Positions 1-12,460 of a stretch of DNA of 47,596 nt are shown here, one piece after another. Made by a program: the position numbers and the translations under genes. Location of the stretch: NCBI GenBank assembly GCA_015499985.1, contig JAAAUF010000184.1, forward strand, positions 1 to 47,596, given 5' to 3'. Source of the DNA: Haplosporangium gracile (taxonomy: Eukaryota > Mortierellomycota > Mortierellomycetes > Mortierellales > Mortierellaceae). The notes beneath the pieces were generated by a model. The model was not told the DNA's origin and did not search any database. It saw only the letters and a program-made list of their open reading frames with translations. How positions within the stretch are numbered: position 1 is the first letter of the stretch; each line of letters starts with the position of its first letter.

Positions 1-508
1 TATGAGTATTTTGTTAAGCAAATTTTCTATAGCTGACAACAAAATCAATCCGTCGCGACCCCTGCGGCAAGCAAGACAGGAAGGATGCAAGAAAGCGGTT
101 TTTTTGGGTTCTTGATTGAAGTCCAAGCCACCGAATTGGCTCCCAACCTGATTTCATTTTCAAGTTGAAGTTGGAACTCGATCAACTGATATCAAAAAGT
201 CCTCCTTTTAAATTCTCCTCACACTCGTCTTTTTTCCCTTCTCCCTTCCTTCTCCTCTCCCCTCCTTTCTTATTTCCTTATTAGTTGTATCCGCACAACA
301 CACGAGATCTGGACGCGTCTCTCTCTTTTCTCATCCTTTTCCATTCAGCAAACTAAAAACCAGGAAAAATAGGAGACAACCACACACGCTACATACAACA
401 CACGCGCACACCAACACAAACGCTAACGAGATAGAGGACAGTCGACAGCCACAAGAACACACGACTAAAAACGACCGACAAATCGATCGCATCCAAGAAA
501 CACAATCA
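1..508 (+). promoter_or_regulatory. TUP1 upstream region and leader
   Basis: No gene is visible here. The stretch from about 200 to 290 is strongly pyrimidine-rich (runs of ctcc and cttt), followed from about 360 by an A/C-rich leader with several ACACA stretches up to the TUP1 start codon. This is the usual composition of a fungal promoter and 5' untranslated region. No specific factor site is claimed. Confidence 0.5.
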
Positions 509-3500
509 ATGTCAGGAATTTACAATCACCGCCCCATGGTCCCAGGTCGCAGTGCTGGTGTGCCCGAATGGCTCGATCTCATCAAACAAGAGTTTGAGAG
601 CCTTGGCCACGAAGCCATGGTTGCCAAGGCACAACGGGACGAGTGTGAACACAAGAGTATGTACATACCCTTCGTCATTTTTGTGTTTCTTAATTGTTGA
701 AACTCGGCTCACACCCGCAATATATCCTTCCCATGCCTGATCAACGCTCACACAAACGGACTCAAACGAACGACCTTAGTTGGTTGGTTGGTTGGACACT
801 CGATCGCTCCTACTGAGTACTGTTTACGTTCGTTTGGAAAACTGAGCATCAACAGACAAACAGCTGGTCACTAGGCACGGGAGAGAAAAGTTCAATGGAT
901 CAGGGATCAAAACAAACGACCCAGCTAGTAACGCGTTCATACTCTCTTCCTCCTTTCTTTATCTTCGTTCTGCTTCATCTTTCTTCTTGATGGCGTTGCT
1001 GTGAATTTTCACCGGTTCGTTCATAATGCAGTCAATAACCAGATCCGCGAGATGGACGTCTTCAGAGGATTGCTCTACGACCTTGAAAGGAAACACGAAG
1101 CTATGAAGACTCAATACCAAATGTAAGCGTTGCTTTGATATGATTGATACGGTTTGTCGCGCGCATCCATGATCCATTGATAGATCTCTATATCCTGTGT
1201 CTGTTCAAAAGTTGCCACATTTTAAAGATGCAATTATCAATTTTCAGCTTTAATCATGATCGAAACACTGACATTGAGTGAGTATTGCATTGTTCATCAT
1301 CCAACTCCTTGACTGACTCAAAAATAGGGTCGAGGAAGAGGTTGTGAGATTAAGACGCGAGGTCGAGCAGCGCGGAGGTGTCGTTCAGATACCTCACCAA
1401 ATGTCGCACGCTCAACCACCTCCGCCCAACATTGGTCACGGACAATCGAATCTGTTTGGTGGAATTATTAGCGGAGGTCCCGGAGGTCCTGGTTTAGTCG
1501 CCCCTCCTCAAATGGTCGATCCCTCTCAGCAGCAACAGCAACAACAACATCAACAACAGCAGCAAGTACAGCAGCAACAACAACAGCAACAACAGGCACA
1601 GCAACAACAGTCGCAGCAACACCAGCAACAACACCACATGCAGCAGGTTCAGCAACAACAACATCATCAACAGCAGCAGCATATGCAACAGCAGCAAAAT
1701 CAGCAGCAACATCCCTATGGTGGTGGCCCCAACATGCCTCCTGGCCCAGGAGGACCTCACTCACCATACATGAATGGAAATAATGGAGTGCCTCAACAAG
1801 GACAGCCTCAGCCAAAGCGATTCAAGACCGAGAGTGATGGACCTCGGTTCAAGACCGAGGGAGAGATCCCACCGCCTGGTGCGCCAGGCAACATGTACGG
1901 CAACATGTCGCCAAACCCCCATGCTGGCCCTAATGGCCAGCCTCAAAGCATGGGTCCCAACTACTCACCTGTCCCACCACCATCATCAAAACAATCCATG
2001 AAGACTGGAAAGGTATTTTATCGTCGCAGTTAGGCTATTCCCCCAAGGACCTTTCAGACCTCTGTAGCGATTCATCTGAATACGACGATTAAATTGCGTC
2101 TGTTTTTTTATCACTCTCTCCTACACCTCCCTTTCAATAACCTGATGTAGCAGCAAGGAGGCCCATACATTCAGGCAAAGGACGACGCAGGACCTCAATC
2201 GGGAGCCAACAAACGGAAACAAGGAGCAACCTCAGGAACACCTACCGCAGTTGCCCGTCCCGGTCGTGGCGGCAATACACCCTCGGCCAACTGGAGTGAT
2301 GATCCTGACAATGTTCCAGCTCAATTAAAACGAGAAGGCGCTGATTGGTTTGCAATGTAGGTTTGCGCCGGGATTTATTTTGTTACTGTTTCGCACACGA
2401 GCACGCGACCGCACCCATGTAGATTATAGTACTTACAGCATACAATTTTTTCTATTTAATTTTCTATTTACAGCTCCAACCCCAAAGTTGCCCAGCAACT
2501 GAGAGTTGATCTTGTCCACACGATGGAGCACTCCAGGTAAGTCAGTTGGGCGAGGCGTTGGGCTCAATATATGCGCTCGAAATGAATTGACGTTTAAGAA
2601 ACTATCTCTTTTTTTTTTCAAATAGTGTTGTATGCTGTGTAAGATTCAGTGCAGATGGCAAATACCTTGCTACTGGATGCAATCGTAGTGCACAGATCTT
2701 TGATATTCAATCCGGACAGAGTGTGTGGTCAGTATTAGCGCGCAATGCCATGATCTTCCAGTACTGTGCTGGGAATGAGGCACCTGACTGAATTTTGTCG
2801 CGATTGGTTTGTTTTCATACCTAGTGTTCTTGCTGATGATACCGCTGGAAAGGACGACTTGTATATTCGGTCAGTCTGCTTCAGCCCTGATGGAAAATAC
2901 CTTGCTACTGGCGCAGAGGATAAGCAAATCAGGGTAAGCGGTGAATGAATTTAGCCATGAGCTTCAGAATGTACGCCAACTGCATGAAAAAGAGCATTAG
3001 CGGCTAATATATTTGTATTCTCGATCTTTCTGCTCTCACAATAGATCTGGGAGATTGGACGTAAAAAGATTCGCATGATTTTGAAGGGCCACGAGCAGGA
3101 CATCTACTCCCTGGACTTCTCCAGAGACGGAAGGATTATTGTTTCAGGATCTGGCGATCAGACGGCCCGTATTTGGGATATGGATACTGGCAAGTGTCTC
3201 TACGTCCTCACAGTTGGTGACGTTGATCTCAAGGATGCTGGTGTGACATCTGTTGCTATTTCACCGGACGGCCGTCTTGTCGCTGCTGGATCGCTGGATA
3301 GGATGGTGCGTGTCTGGGATACTCAATCGGGCCAGTTGCTTGAAAAATTGGAAGGGCACAAAGATTCTGTATACAGTGTGGCCTTTGCACCTGATGGTAA
3401 GACTCTTGTCTCTGGAAGTTTGGATCGGACGCTTAAGGCGTGGGATTTGAACCTTGGCGGCAGACCAGGTCCCAATGGACCATCACGAGGTACTTTCTGC

Positions 3501-3950
3501 AAGGCAACGTTCAACGGACACAAGGTAAAGAACGTGCTCTTTTTTTTTTTTTTTTTGCTTCATCTTGCCAACGTTACTTGGCTGAAACACTGGTGGTCTA
3601 ATCTAGCTGGTTCAACACAATTGTAGGACTTTGTGCTCTCCGTTGCCGTGTCTCCTGATGGCAAATGGCTCGTCTCTGGATCCAAGGACCGTGGTGTTCA
3701 ATTCTGGGATCCCAATACTGGACAGGTTCAGTTCATGCTTCAAGGCCATAAAAACTCTGGTAAGTCTTTGCGTAGATGTTGCTGTCAAGTTTTAACTAGA
3801 TGTTGTCTTGTGGTTGTTGCTTACCAAATACTCCTTATTTCTGTTTATATAGTTATTTCGGTTGCCCTGAGTCCGGCTGGAACCTACTTTGCGACCGGTT
3901 CTGGTGATACGCGTGCGCGTGTCTGGAGTTACGAGTCGCTTGAACTCTAG
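509..3950 (+). CDS. TUP1: Tup1-type general transcriptional co-repressor, 11 exons, 714 aa
   Basis: Exons: 509-656, 1032-1122, 1248-1277, 1328-2012, 2151-2356, 2474-2536, 2626-2727, 2825-2933, 3045-3524, 3627-3759, 3853-3950. All introns are GT-AG and the joined frame is continuous. Residues 1-95 form the helical tetramerisation segment of the Tup1 family. Residues about 157-218 are a glutamine/histidine tract, followed by a Pro/Gly-rich linker with a repeated RFKTE motif. From about residue 395 there are seven WD40 blades, including [30 protein letters not shown] and a final RARVWSY. Tup1 works in the nucleus with the TPR protein Ssn6/Cyc8, is brought in by DNA-binding repressors, and contacts histone tails and deacetylases (family knowledge). 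The length matches fungal Tup1. AATAAA lies at 3966, 16 bases after the stop. Exon 3 has only 30 bases. Confidence 0.96.
1528..1710 (+). repeat. CAG/CAA repeat coding polyglutamine in TUP1
   Basis: About 180 bases of mixed CAA and CAG codons with interspersed CAT/CAC code roughly 60 residues that are almost all Gln, with some His, Met, Val and Ala. The mixed codons make it less prone to slippage than a pure triplet run. It lies between the tetramerisation helix and the WD40 propeller of TUP1. Confidence 0.9.
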
Positions 3951-4115
3951 CATGAATGGACATGAAATAAAAAATTCGCCACTTTTTTTTTTTCTGTTCC
4001 ATCTGGTTAGCAAGCCACCGCTACCATTTTTTCGTTATTTTTTTGTCAACCACACTCTCTCACTTCTCCTTGCAATTGCATCACACTCTTAACCGATCCA
4101 GACATACAGCTCGAC

Positions 4116-5750
4116 ATGTCACGACGCGACATTGCTGCGATTCTTGAACGCCTCACACTTGATCATCGGACATCACTAGCAGAGAAGGCGTGCGCGTACC
4201 TGCAGGCAGTGGAGTCTAATGGAGCGATCAGGAACAGCCCCAGCCACGCTGCTATTTGCGTCGATATCGCTGCCGACCAGTACGTGGACTCTCGCTTTCC
4301 GTGCAACATTCGCGTCTGTTGCCAGCGACTATGCTAATGAGATGAACGGTATACTTACTTGTTCATTTGTTTTTATCTATTGTTGTGAGTGTAGGTTGTC
4401 TATAGAAGTATCACGACAAGCCCTTATCCTCCTCTCAGGGGCACCATCACATGTCACCTATGCGAACACCTTTCAAACACTTATGGAATTCTTGACAGGA
4501 TCAGGAAACAAGGAGGAGCGGAGCGATGGGGCGGGTAGCAAGAGTTTTGTGACTCAAGGCCTCAGCAACAACACACGGCACGCCCACATGCGAAGATTAC
4601 TCTCCTCATCCACGGCATCGACTCTTCGACAGCTGGCTGTCCAATACGGGTCTATGGAGATGGATGACCTGGTTTTGGAGTGCCTGGAGCAGTTCTTTGA
4701 CGTCTGGGTTCGGTCACTGGTGCCGGCCCAGAGGATGCACGTTGTCTATTCGCATGAGAAGTGGATGGGCGCCGCTTTCTGGTTGTGTGCGATGGCCAGG
4801 AATATGGTTACCCCGAAGGAGGCGGAAGATGCGGACAAGGATAAAGTCAAGAAAGCGACGACGACAACAACAGCATCAGGAAGTACTACGAAACCGAAAA
4901 AGATTGGCGGGCGTCAGGGCAAGGAACTGAAGGACATGATCATGGCAGCCGTTGGACACAAAGTCCAAAAGAAGGAGCTCGAGACGACCATCAAGCTGAT
5001 TGAGGATAAGGTCCCAGATTATTTCGTTTCTCTGATGAAACCCAGTGGAAGCGCGAGCGCTGCAAAGACGACCGCTCCAAGGAAACGGAAGATATCGAGT
5101 AACAGCGACACGAAGACAGGAGGAGCAGAAGTCATGACCACTGACCAAGGAGATGTCTCGGCAACACGGTACCGAGAGAATGGCAGTGCGCTTGGGGATG
5201 ATCCTGAGAATGAGGGGCAGTCAGGACCTAGCTCAAACAGATGGAGAAGACAACAAGCGACAGACCCTTACCAGCGACTCGGAACAAAGCGGACGATTTC
5301 AAACGTCAGCCAAATCTCTCGTTCGTCTGATGTAGAGAATGATGAAGGCGAATCAACGAGTCAGGCGACGCGACCAGCATCAAAACGTACAAAGGTGGAC
5401 GTTCAGGCCGGACCGGAGCTGTCATCAGCAGGGATCATGAGCACTAAGAAAGGCGCGTCTCGTAAGAATCTCAAGGAAGTGACTGCAGCCTCACAAGCAG
5501 CCAGCCAAATGCTCATCCAGCGCCGCAAAACTGGAGGCATATACAGCATGGTAAGGGGCAGATTTTTTTCTCTCTCTGCGAGTTTGACGAGGATGGTGCT
5601 TGCTGAAAGGTTGAATATTGACTGTTGTATAATTGTGTGCATGTGTACGAATATTAGATTCCACGAATCAAGTACGAGAACACCCGGGCCTATGCTCATT
5701 ACCAGGAGTGGCGATCTCGTATTCTGAAGGCGGTAGAAACTGCTCTATGA
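4116..5750 (+). CDS. ORC6: Origin recognition complex subunit 6, 4 exons, 474 aa
   Basis: Exons: 4116-4279, 4326-4348, 4406-5550, 5658-5750. Introns 1 and 2 are very short (46 and 57 bases) and exon 2 has 23 bases. The N-terminus begins MSRRDIAAILERLTL and continues to AICVDIAA and SRQALILLSG, which fits the first cyclin/TFIIB-like helical domain of ORC6. TLRQLAVQYGSMEMDDL followed by HEKWMGAAFWLCAMAR fits the second (LAVQ motif and the family's later alanine-rich helix). Residues about 285-440 are charged, Ser/Thr-rich and probably disordered. The last exon carries the conserved C-terminal tail (YQEWRSRILKAVETAL). Orc6 is the smallest ORC subunit; it bends origin DNA and helps load MCM2-7 (family knowledge). 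AATAAA at 5758 directly follows the stop. MAU2 starts 165 bases downstream on the same strand. Confidence 0.9.
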
Positions 5751-5915
5751 ACGCAAAAATAAAAACTAAAAAAATCAAACATCAACCCCCTTTTGCCACC
5801 AAAATTTTCAGGACAAACAGAAAAAATTTGGTGGTTTTCGAGTTTTACACTTTTTCCTTCTTTTTTCAACATCAACATTACCCTCACATCGATTCAGAAA
5901 CTCATCGGATCACAG

Positions 5916-8900
5916 ATGTCCCACGTAACACAAAGTCAGACCGGCGCGCCATCACCTGAGGCTTCATTCATCTCTCAGGGAAAGACACACCTCCTGCTGT
6001 GGGCAATGGCAGAGGAGTACCTCGAACAGGCGCGATCCTTGTGCTTTGTTGCTACAGCACAGTCTGGTTCACAACCAGGTTGGCGAGCACGCCACCAGGA
6101 CCTTATCTTGTGTGCGATCAAGAGTCTTGTCGCATGTATCTCGGTCGAGTCACCTTCTATGACCCAGCTCGACAAGGCCAAATCTCGACTGAGGCTGGCA
6201 CAGGTCCTATTTGAGGAGACTGAGAGTCTTGCCAGATCCGAGGAGGAAGTCACTAAAGCGGTATGTGGTCCCAGCCTCTTGCGGTTAATAATCGATAGGT
6301 TAATAATCGATAAAGGGATATCAGTGAATGAGAACAAGGGGCCTAATAGGATGCATCTTTTGTCCTGAAATAGATTATTATCGCGGATTCGGTAAAGATA
6401 TATATATTTGCGGAGGGAAGTAATGCTTTAGACACTTTTTTTTTCAAGCCAGGAGTGTACTAAGGCCACGCGCCGACTTGTTCTTTTATCTTGGACGTTT
6501 GTAGATCCAAGGGTCATCGGCGCTAGAGATTCAGCTGAGGTTGTACGAGCTACAGACACAGATATATATCGAGACGAAGAGGTTTCGGCTTGCCAAAAAC
6601 ACACTCAGGATCGCTTCGGCAGAGGCTGCAAAGTAAAGGCGCATAGCGATATGTTTTGTTCAGCGATGACCTCACATGGAGACGTTGCTTACAGCAGATA
6701 TCTAACATGAGCTATCTATAACTTGCTCCTAGGTATGAACTACATAACTGGACGTATCAGTTCTGTTTCTTCAAGGCGCGAGTACACTTTATGATGGACG
6801 ATGTTGCAGGAAGTTTGATAACTTTGAATCAAGGAGCTGCGCTCGCGGATCAACAGAAAGACTTTGACATCAAGGTAACATAATTGACTGATATGTGGCC
6901 TCTCAGCGGCAGACAGAAAAACTGATTGAACAGGCTCACTCACTCAGTATTTCATTTTTGTCGTAGATGGCTTTCTGGATCGTGGCTGGCCAGTACTCTC
7001 TCATGCTCTCTAAGTGGGATCAAGCCATGTTCTATCTTCAAAAGATGACACCTCATATGGGCATAGCAGAACTTCTTGATTTTACCACAACGACATCAGC
7101 AACTACAACGCCACAACCGCCTATGACAACCGATGATGGATCGCCACTAACATCAATAACAACGCCATCACCGACTACGCAGGGAACACCGCAGGAACTG
7201 GATCGTCAGCAGTGTCAGTCACAGCAATTGAGAGTCTTCTTCTTGATTCTCTATATCTTTTGCATGATTCGGTCGGGACAGCTTGAAAAGACGCTATTTG
7301 CGCTCACTGCGCTGCATGGGGCTCTCGATGGAACGCGGCCGAGAGACACAGACGAGCTGCAGGGTGTGTTCAGAGTGTTTCTCAATAATCGAATCGATGA
7401 CTCTTCCCAGAGTCGCCAGCAAGCTTCTCAACAACCTCACTCACCCTCTCAGCCGTACGTTTCTATCCGGTGGATGACATTCTCTCAAGTATATTGCTTA
7501 ACCTACCTGTTGTCTGGAATCTGCAGCAAAGCAGACATGACTCAACCCATGAAGTCTCAACAATTTCTCGTCGAAGGAATCAAGGTGGTCAATCGAGAGT
7601 TTACTGTAAACGATTGTAAGTCTTTATGAAGCGTTCGTAAGCTATTCTTTTTGTGCATTTGGAAATACCGCTGGCATTAGAACTAATATCCTCAAAAGAC
7701 GCGTCTTCTAGCGTCTATGTTCGACGGAATCAACGCTGGTTCTCACTCTTGCTGATGACCATGCTCCTGCACCTAACCGATGTGTTTTTGCTCAAATTTG
7801 AGCTTGAATCTGCTCAAGAGGTATTGTAAACACTGTCTGCGGATCAAATTAGCTGTGTTTTTTACTTACAAGCACTTGTAATTAATACATGCCTTTTTTG
7901 TCTTCTTGAACTTTAGACGTTACTGAAGGCTACATATTGGGCACAGGTTTGCGAGGCTTGGGACTTGTTCAAGTGGCGTATCTCGCTGACGACTGGAATG
8001 CTGATGCAACTCGGAAGTCGACTGGAGGAAGCGATGGACTGGTACAGCATCTGTTTGAGTCACTCTGAGAGTCCGCATCAAGATCCTGAGGGCTATGAAG
8101 CAAAGACCCTCGCTCTTATCAGCACTGGTTTCATCTTTAGCGGCGAGCGGTATTACAACCACCAGAGAGTAAGCTACTGTGCCATCATCTCTATCTGTTT
8201 TGAAGATGTTGTGGTTTGCACGTTTAGGTAATTAACCATCGGTGATCTTTAATAGGCTAGAGAAATATTGGTAGAGGCCAAGACTCGGCACGCAGTGATG
8301 CAGTCGGCTAATGTGCGATGCGCGCTTCATATCCTCGACGGCGCAACTAATGAAGGGTTGATTCCCGCCAGGTAAGTCATTGCAAGGATTTTGTTTTCAG
8401 TGATTAGATAGGGAGCTTCAAGACTAATGACCCTACACGACGATATCCGGTTGATCAACTGCGCCTAGACAACACTTGCATGAATCTCTCAAGATATCGG
8501 GCAGCCTGATGAACACACAGCTGAGAAGTATAACGCTTATGCTCCTGGGTAATTTCTACAAGGAGGGGCATGACGCACAGGCAGAGAAAATGCTGGCAGC
8601 AGGGTTCGCGCATGCTGCCAAGACGTGCAACCAAATTGTTGCAGTGGCGACAGGATTCACATTGAAAGGTAATGAAACAGCCCGTGATACGCAGTGTATC
8701 AAAATTTTGTTCCAAAAGTCAAAAGTCAAAAAGTCAAAAGTCAAAAGTCAAAAGTCCAAATAAGCACGCGTTGTGCCCCTGAACACACTGACCAACTGAG
8801 GCGCATTTTTTTCATTTTTTCTCAATCACCCATCCTTAGACCTTTACTTGCAGACATCGAGGGGCATAAAGGCCAGCGAGCAGGCCCAGAGGAACAAGGC

Positions 8901-8988
8901 CTTCTTGGACGAAGTGGATAAGACGTTCCAAGAGAGCGTGCTGGATCCACTTCTCAACGACCATCCTCCCAGCAGCAGTACGACATGA
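5916..8988 (+). CDS. MAU2: MAU2/Scc4 cohesin-loader subunit, 9 exons, 700 aa
   Basis: Exons: 5916-6260, 6505-6632, 6733-6874, 6967-7615, 7699-7820, 7917-8168, 8256-8371, 8469-8668, 8840-8988. The frame is continuous through all junctions. The product is all-helical with TPR-like repeats, as in Mau2/Scc4: KTHLLLWAMAEEYLEQAR near the N-terminus, HNWTYQFCFFKARVHFM, MAFWIVAGQYSLMLSKWDQA, and a C-terminal NTQLRSITLMLLGNFYKEG. Mau2 wraps the N-terminus of Scc2/NIPBL and together they load cohesin on chromatin (family knowledge). It is somewhat longer than the human protein (about 613 aa), partly because of a Thr/Pro-rich insert at residues about 245-283 (bases 7084-7200). For the last exon the acceptor at 8839 keeps the frame; the stronger-looking CAG 14 bases later would not. 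AATAAA is at 8996. Confidence 0.88.
6283..6312 (+). repeat. Perfect 15-bp tandem duplication in MAU2 intron 1
   Basis: The unit GGTTAATAATCGATA occurs twice with no spacer (6283-6297 and 6298-6312), 23 bases after the intron 1 donor. It looks like a recent slippage or repair duplication. No function is inferred. Confidence 0.9.
8713..8757 (+). repeat. AAAAGTC heptamer array in MAU2 intron 8
   Basis: Six near-perfect copies of the 7-base unit AAAAGTC (one copy has an extra A) lie inside the last intron of MAU2. The unit is purine-rich on the plus strand. It is a short tandem repeat with no evident coding role. Confidence 0.88.
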
Positions 8989-9139
8989 AGAGTAAAATAA
9001 AAGTTGAGGCTGTCAGTTGGCTGTGCTCGCTCCTTCGTCCATGCTGACCCATGCGTGTGCCTGGCCCAGCTCATGTTCTTTTATTTTTTTTTCATTCTAT
9101 TTTTTTTTCTCTCCTTCTCTTCTTTTTTTTTTTTTTTAA

Positions 9140-9142
9140 NNN
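9140..9142. other. Assembly ambiguity (3 N)
   Basis: Three unknown bases follow a 17-base T run in the leader of BUD6. The position suggests a homopolymer assembly problem and not a scaffold join. It does not affect the coding sequence. Confidence 0.95.
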
Positions 9143-9256
9143 TGCACTCTCAGTCCTCTCCTTCCCTTTTCCCGCCATCTTCCCCGCTTTCCATTCTCTC
9201 AATCACACTCATTACTTCACGCCCCTCACTCCCCTTTTAAAAACAACAAGGGAACC

Positions 9257-12200
9257 ATGGACCCCAACGCACAGTTCGCGCCAACAGGGAATCCCGTCCG
9301 AAGACGCAAAACAGACCAGGGCGCCGTAAGTACATTCTTCACCGCGGACGACTCCGCCCCTTCTTCTCACTTCTGCGCCGAACCATAAACAGCCATTTTT
9401 TCAGCCATGTCCACACACTGTGCTTCGACCAAAAAGCGACACAACGGAGGAGGAAAAAGGGCGTCGAGTGTGATGCATCTTTTCGTGTTTAACGAATGAC
9501 CCATTCTGACACTCCAAACGTCTACCTTTTTTTATGGGCCGCTTGGCAATCACTATACAGATGAACCCAATAGAGGCGACGGTCACCAAACTGTTGGTGG
9601 CGACGAAACAGCTTCTGGAAGGCTTGACGCTTTGGTCAACGCGGAAAATGACCGAGGACCAGGTGTCGGATATCTTTGTTCAGCTCGCCACCCAATTCAA
9701 CTTGGCTACCCAGTCCTTCCATGAGGTTGGCATTGATACCAGGTACAGCAAACAGAATACATTCCATTTCTGTCGTTGCTCTTCTTGTCCAGCCCCCTCT
9801 TCTCGTTTTTGTTTTGCTGACCGACCATTGTGATTGTGCCCTGAGAAAAAAAAGCATAGCTGAGACAAAGCAACCTTAACTTGTGTTTTTTCTCTTGGCC
9901 CATCTCCGAATAGCGAGCTGGCACATATCCCCGACGATCTCAGAAACTGCCTGGAGACCGCTCTTGGCGAGGAGCCATCGCCCTCGTCACTTGACCAATA
10001 CCTGCCAAAGATCAAAGAAGTTATCATCAACCTTCTGCAGGGCTTGCGTATGAAGCAGAACCTGTATCGCGATCAGAATGACGCAAAGGCAGCACGCATG
10101 CAAGCAGCAGCTGCAACTACAGGGCGATCCAAGAGCAATGGAAGCGCCTTCCGACAGCCACACATGAGTAGGCTGTTGGAAGACGGCAGTGGCGGCGGTG
10201 GCGGCGGCGGCGCGAGCACTACTCGGAGCCAATCACTCAACGCTGGACCGCCACCAGCCGTCTCAATTTCTTCTCCGCGGGACGAGCAAGGACATGCAGA
10301 AACCCTGGCCTCGCTTCGCAAGAGCGATGCTATTACTCGTCGTGCCTCTTCTCGACGCCATTCCCAGAGATTCTCGACCTTGCTGGAGCAGAATGCTCCC
10401 CCAGTCCCTCGAAGGAATCATATGGCAGATCCAACGATGCTGTCTACTTATCCAGGATACTTCACCCCGCAGGCTTCCAGTCCTCTGGCAAGTCCTAGCG
10501 GCTCGCTTCCCTATGGCCAGTTCTCGCCTCTACCGACTTTTGACACTTACCCAAACAGCCCAGCTCTGTCGAGCAGCAGTATGAACAAGTCTATGGACGG
10601 AATGTCTCCCCCACCAACCGTCGCGATGCCTCCCCTACCCAACGGCGGCATGGCTCATATCTCATCCTCTACCGACGAGCCTATGCTGGGGTCGTCGTCA
10701 ATGGTCAACACCGATATCCTTAACGCGGACTCTGGAGCTCCCACTCACCAAGCACAGATACCATCAGGATCGACTGAAACTCTTAACAGCGTAGTGGCGC
10801 CAACGATCCTCAGCAGCATTGATCCTTCGAGCGCAATGTCCCTGCCATCTTCTGACACCACGGGTAGCGTTGACAAGCGTTGAACATCAATATATTACGC
10901 TTTTTCGCAAGGAACATGCGCTAACTATGACTAGTTTCATTGCCGTTCATATAGGTCCAGTGGACACGAGTCTGACATTGTTCCTCCAAGTGGGCAAGAG
11001 TGTAAAGAAGACCAAGTTTGAGGGCGAGCTGACCCATTCAGGCCTGCGGATGCTCTTCATGGAAAAGTTCCAATACAACCCAGGACAGGAGGACTTTCCC
11101 ACCATTTATGTTAAGGATCCACACACCAACATTCACTATGAGCTCGAATCCTTGGCAGACGTCAAGCAGAACGCATTTTTGTCACTGAATGTCGATGGTA
11201 AGGGGAAATATCGTGCGCATTGAATAAGGGAACGAATGAATGTGGACGCGTTTTGAGATCTGTTTTGACGATTAACATTGTCTTCATATGACGCTAGATT
11301 TGGAGAATATTCAGCGCAAGATGGATCAAGGGTTCGCGGCATTATCCAAAGAGCTGAGTGAGATCAAGAAGGCGCAGGAGACAATGGAGATAGCTCGACA
11401 GAAGGCGGCGGCAGCTGCGGTGGTCAAAGATGCGCCTGAGCGCAACGCGGCATCGAGCCCCGAGAGCTCTACGCTCCTTCGGTCAGTCGTCCAAAAAGTT
11501 CTTACCAAGACCAAGTCAGCAGCGGCTTTGACAAGCCAAGGAAGCATTTCAGCGGCTGATTTGAAGCCGCAGCAGGACGAAGTGCGTTCCTTACGCCGGG
11601 ACTTGGGCGTTGTTCGACAGATGTACACTGAGCTGCAGAGTGAGACCAAGACCATGCTCGGAAGTTTAGCGGGATTCACGTCACAGATCCGCAAGCAGGC
11701 TCTTGAGCAGCCCGTGTCGGCAAGGATGTTTATCGAGACTGGCAAGGTCAAGCTGGACAAGAAGTCTGAGGATCTGACCAATAAAATTGAGAACTTGCAG
11801 GACGTAGTCGAGGATATGAAGCTCAACGTCACCCAGCGCCGTGGTCGACCTAGCGACAGCTCTATGACGTTTGTCGACAAGCAGTGCGAGGAGATTGAGC
11901 GAGACCTTGCCGAACTTTCGGACTATATCCAATCGATCCGGCCCTCGTGGAAGAAAACTTGGGAGGTTGAACTGCAGACGATCGTGAAGGAGCAGATGTT
12001 CTTGAAGGAGCAAGAGGCCTTGCTGGACGATCTCAAGGAGGATCGGGGCTCCTTGATACAGACACTCGGAAACCTGAAGAAGCTGCTTGAATTGCAGGAC
12101 AAGAACGGTGGTGTCTTGGGAGGAAAGCCTCGCGAGTTTGTGTTCCAACCTCAGATGGATGACAGCTTTGAAGGACTGAAGACGGTGATGGAGGAAGTCA

Positions 12201-12460
12201 AGATGATTGAGCCAGATTCGAACAAGCGGCTGAAGGCGATGGCTCAGATGGAGAAGCTGCGCCATATCGAGTTATCGAACCGGATTGATGAGTTTGAGGA
12301 GGAGTTGACGACGTTTGTGGGAGCGAGCAAACTGAGGAAAACTGGTGGAGCACAAGAAGTCGAGCGTCAGAGACAGCAGAGGGATCTGGAGAATCTTAAG
12401 GCTATGTTTGCCAAGAAGGAACAAGATGTCCCGGTCGCAGACCAAGGTGATGAAGCATAG
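9257..12460 (+). CDS. BUD6: Bud6/Aip3 formin-activating, actin-interacting protein, 5 exons, 868 aa
   Basis: Exons: 9257-9325, 9561-9742, 9914-10863, 10955-11197, 11298-12460. Residues 24-120 resemble the N-terminal AIP3 region (ATVTKLLVATKQLLEGLTLW and IKEVIINLLQGL). Residues about 125-395 are Ser/Pro-rich and probably disordered. The segment beginning TLFLQVGKSVKKTKFEGEL and containing FQYNPGQEDFPTIYV (residues about 401-482) is the conserved AIP3 core. The rest is long coiled coil ending in charged residues, the part that binds formin and actin monomers in yeast Bud6. The family promotes formin-driven actin cables at growing tips (family knowledge). In a hyphal fungus a polarisome role is likely (inference). 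Exon 1 codes only 23 residues. The ATG at 9257 was chosen because it is the first in the leader and splices in frame. Confidence 0.9.

Noticed and set aside
1468..1815. Minus-strand ORFs opposite the TUP1 polyglutamine tract
   Set aside because: They are Leu/Ala/Val repeats made by the antisense of CAG/CAA codons.
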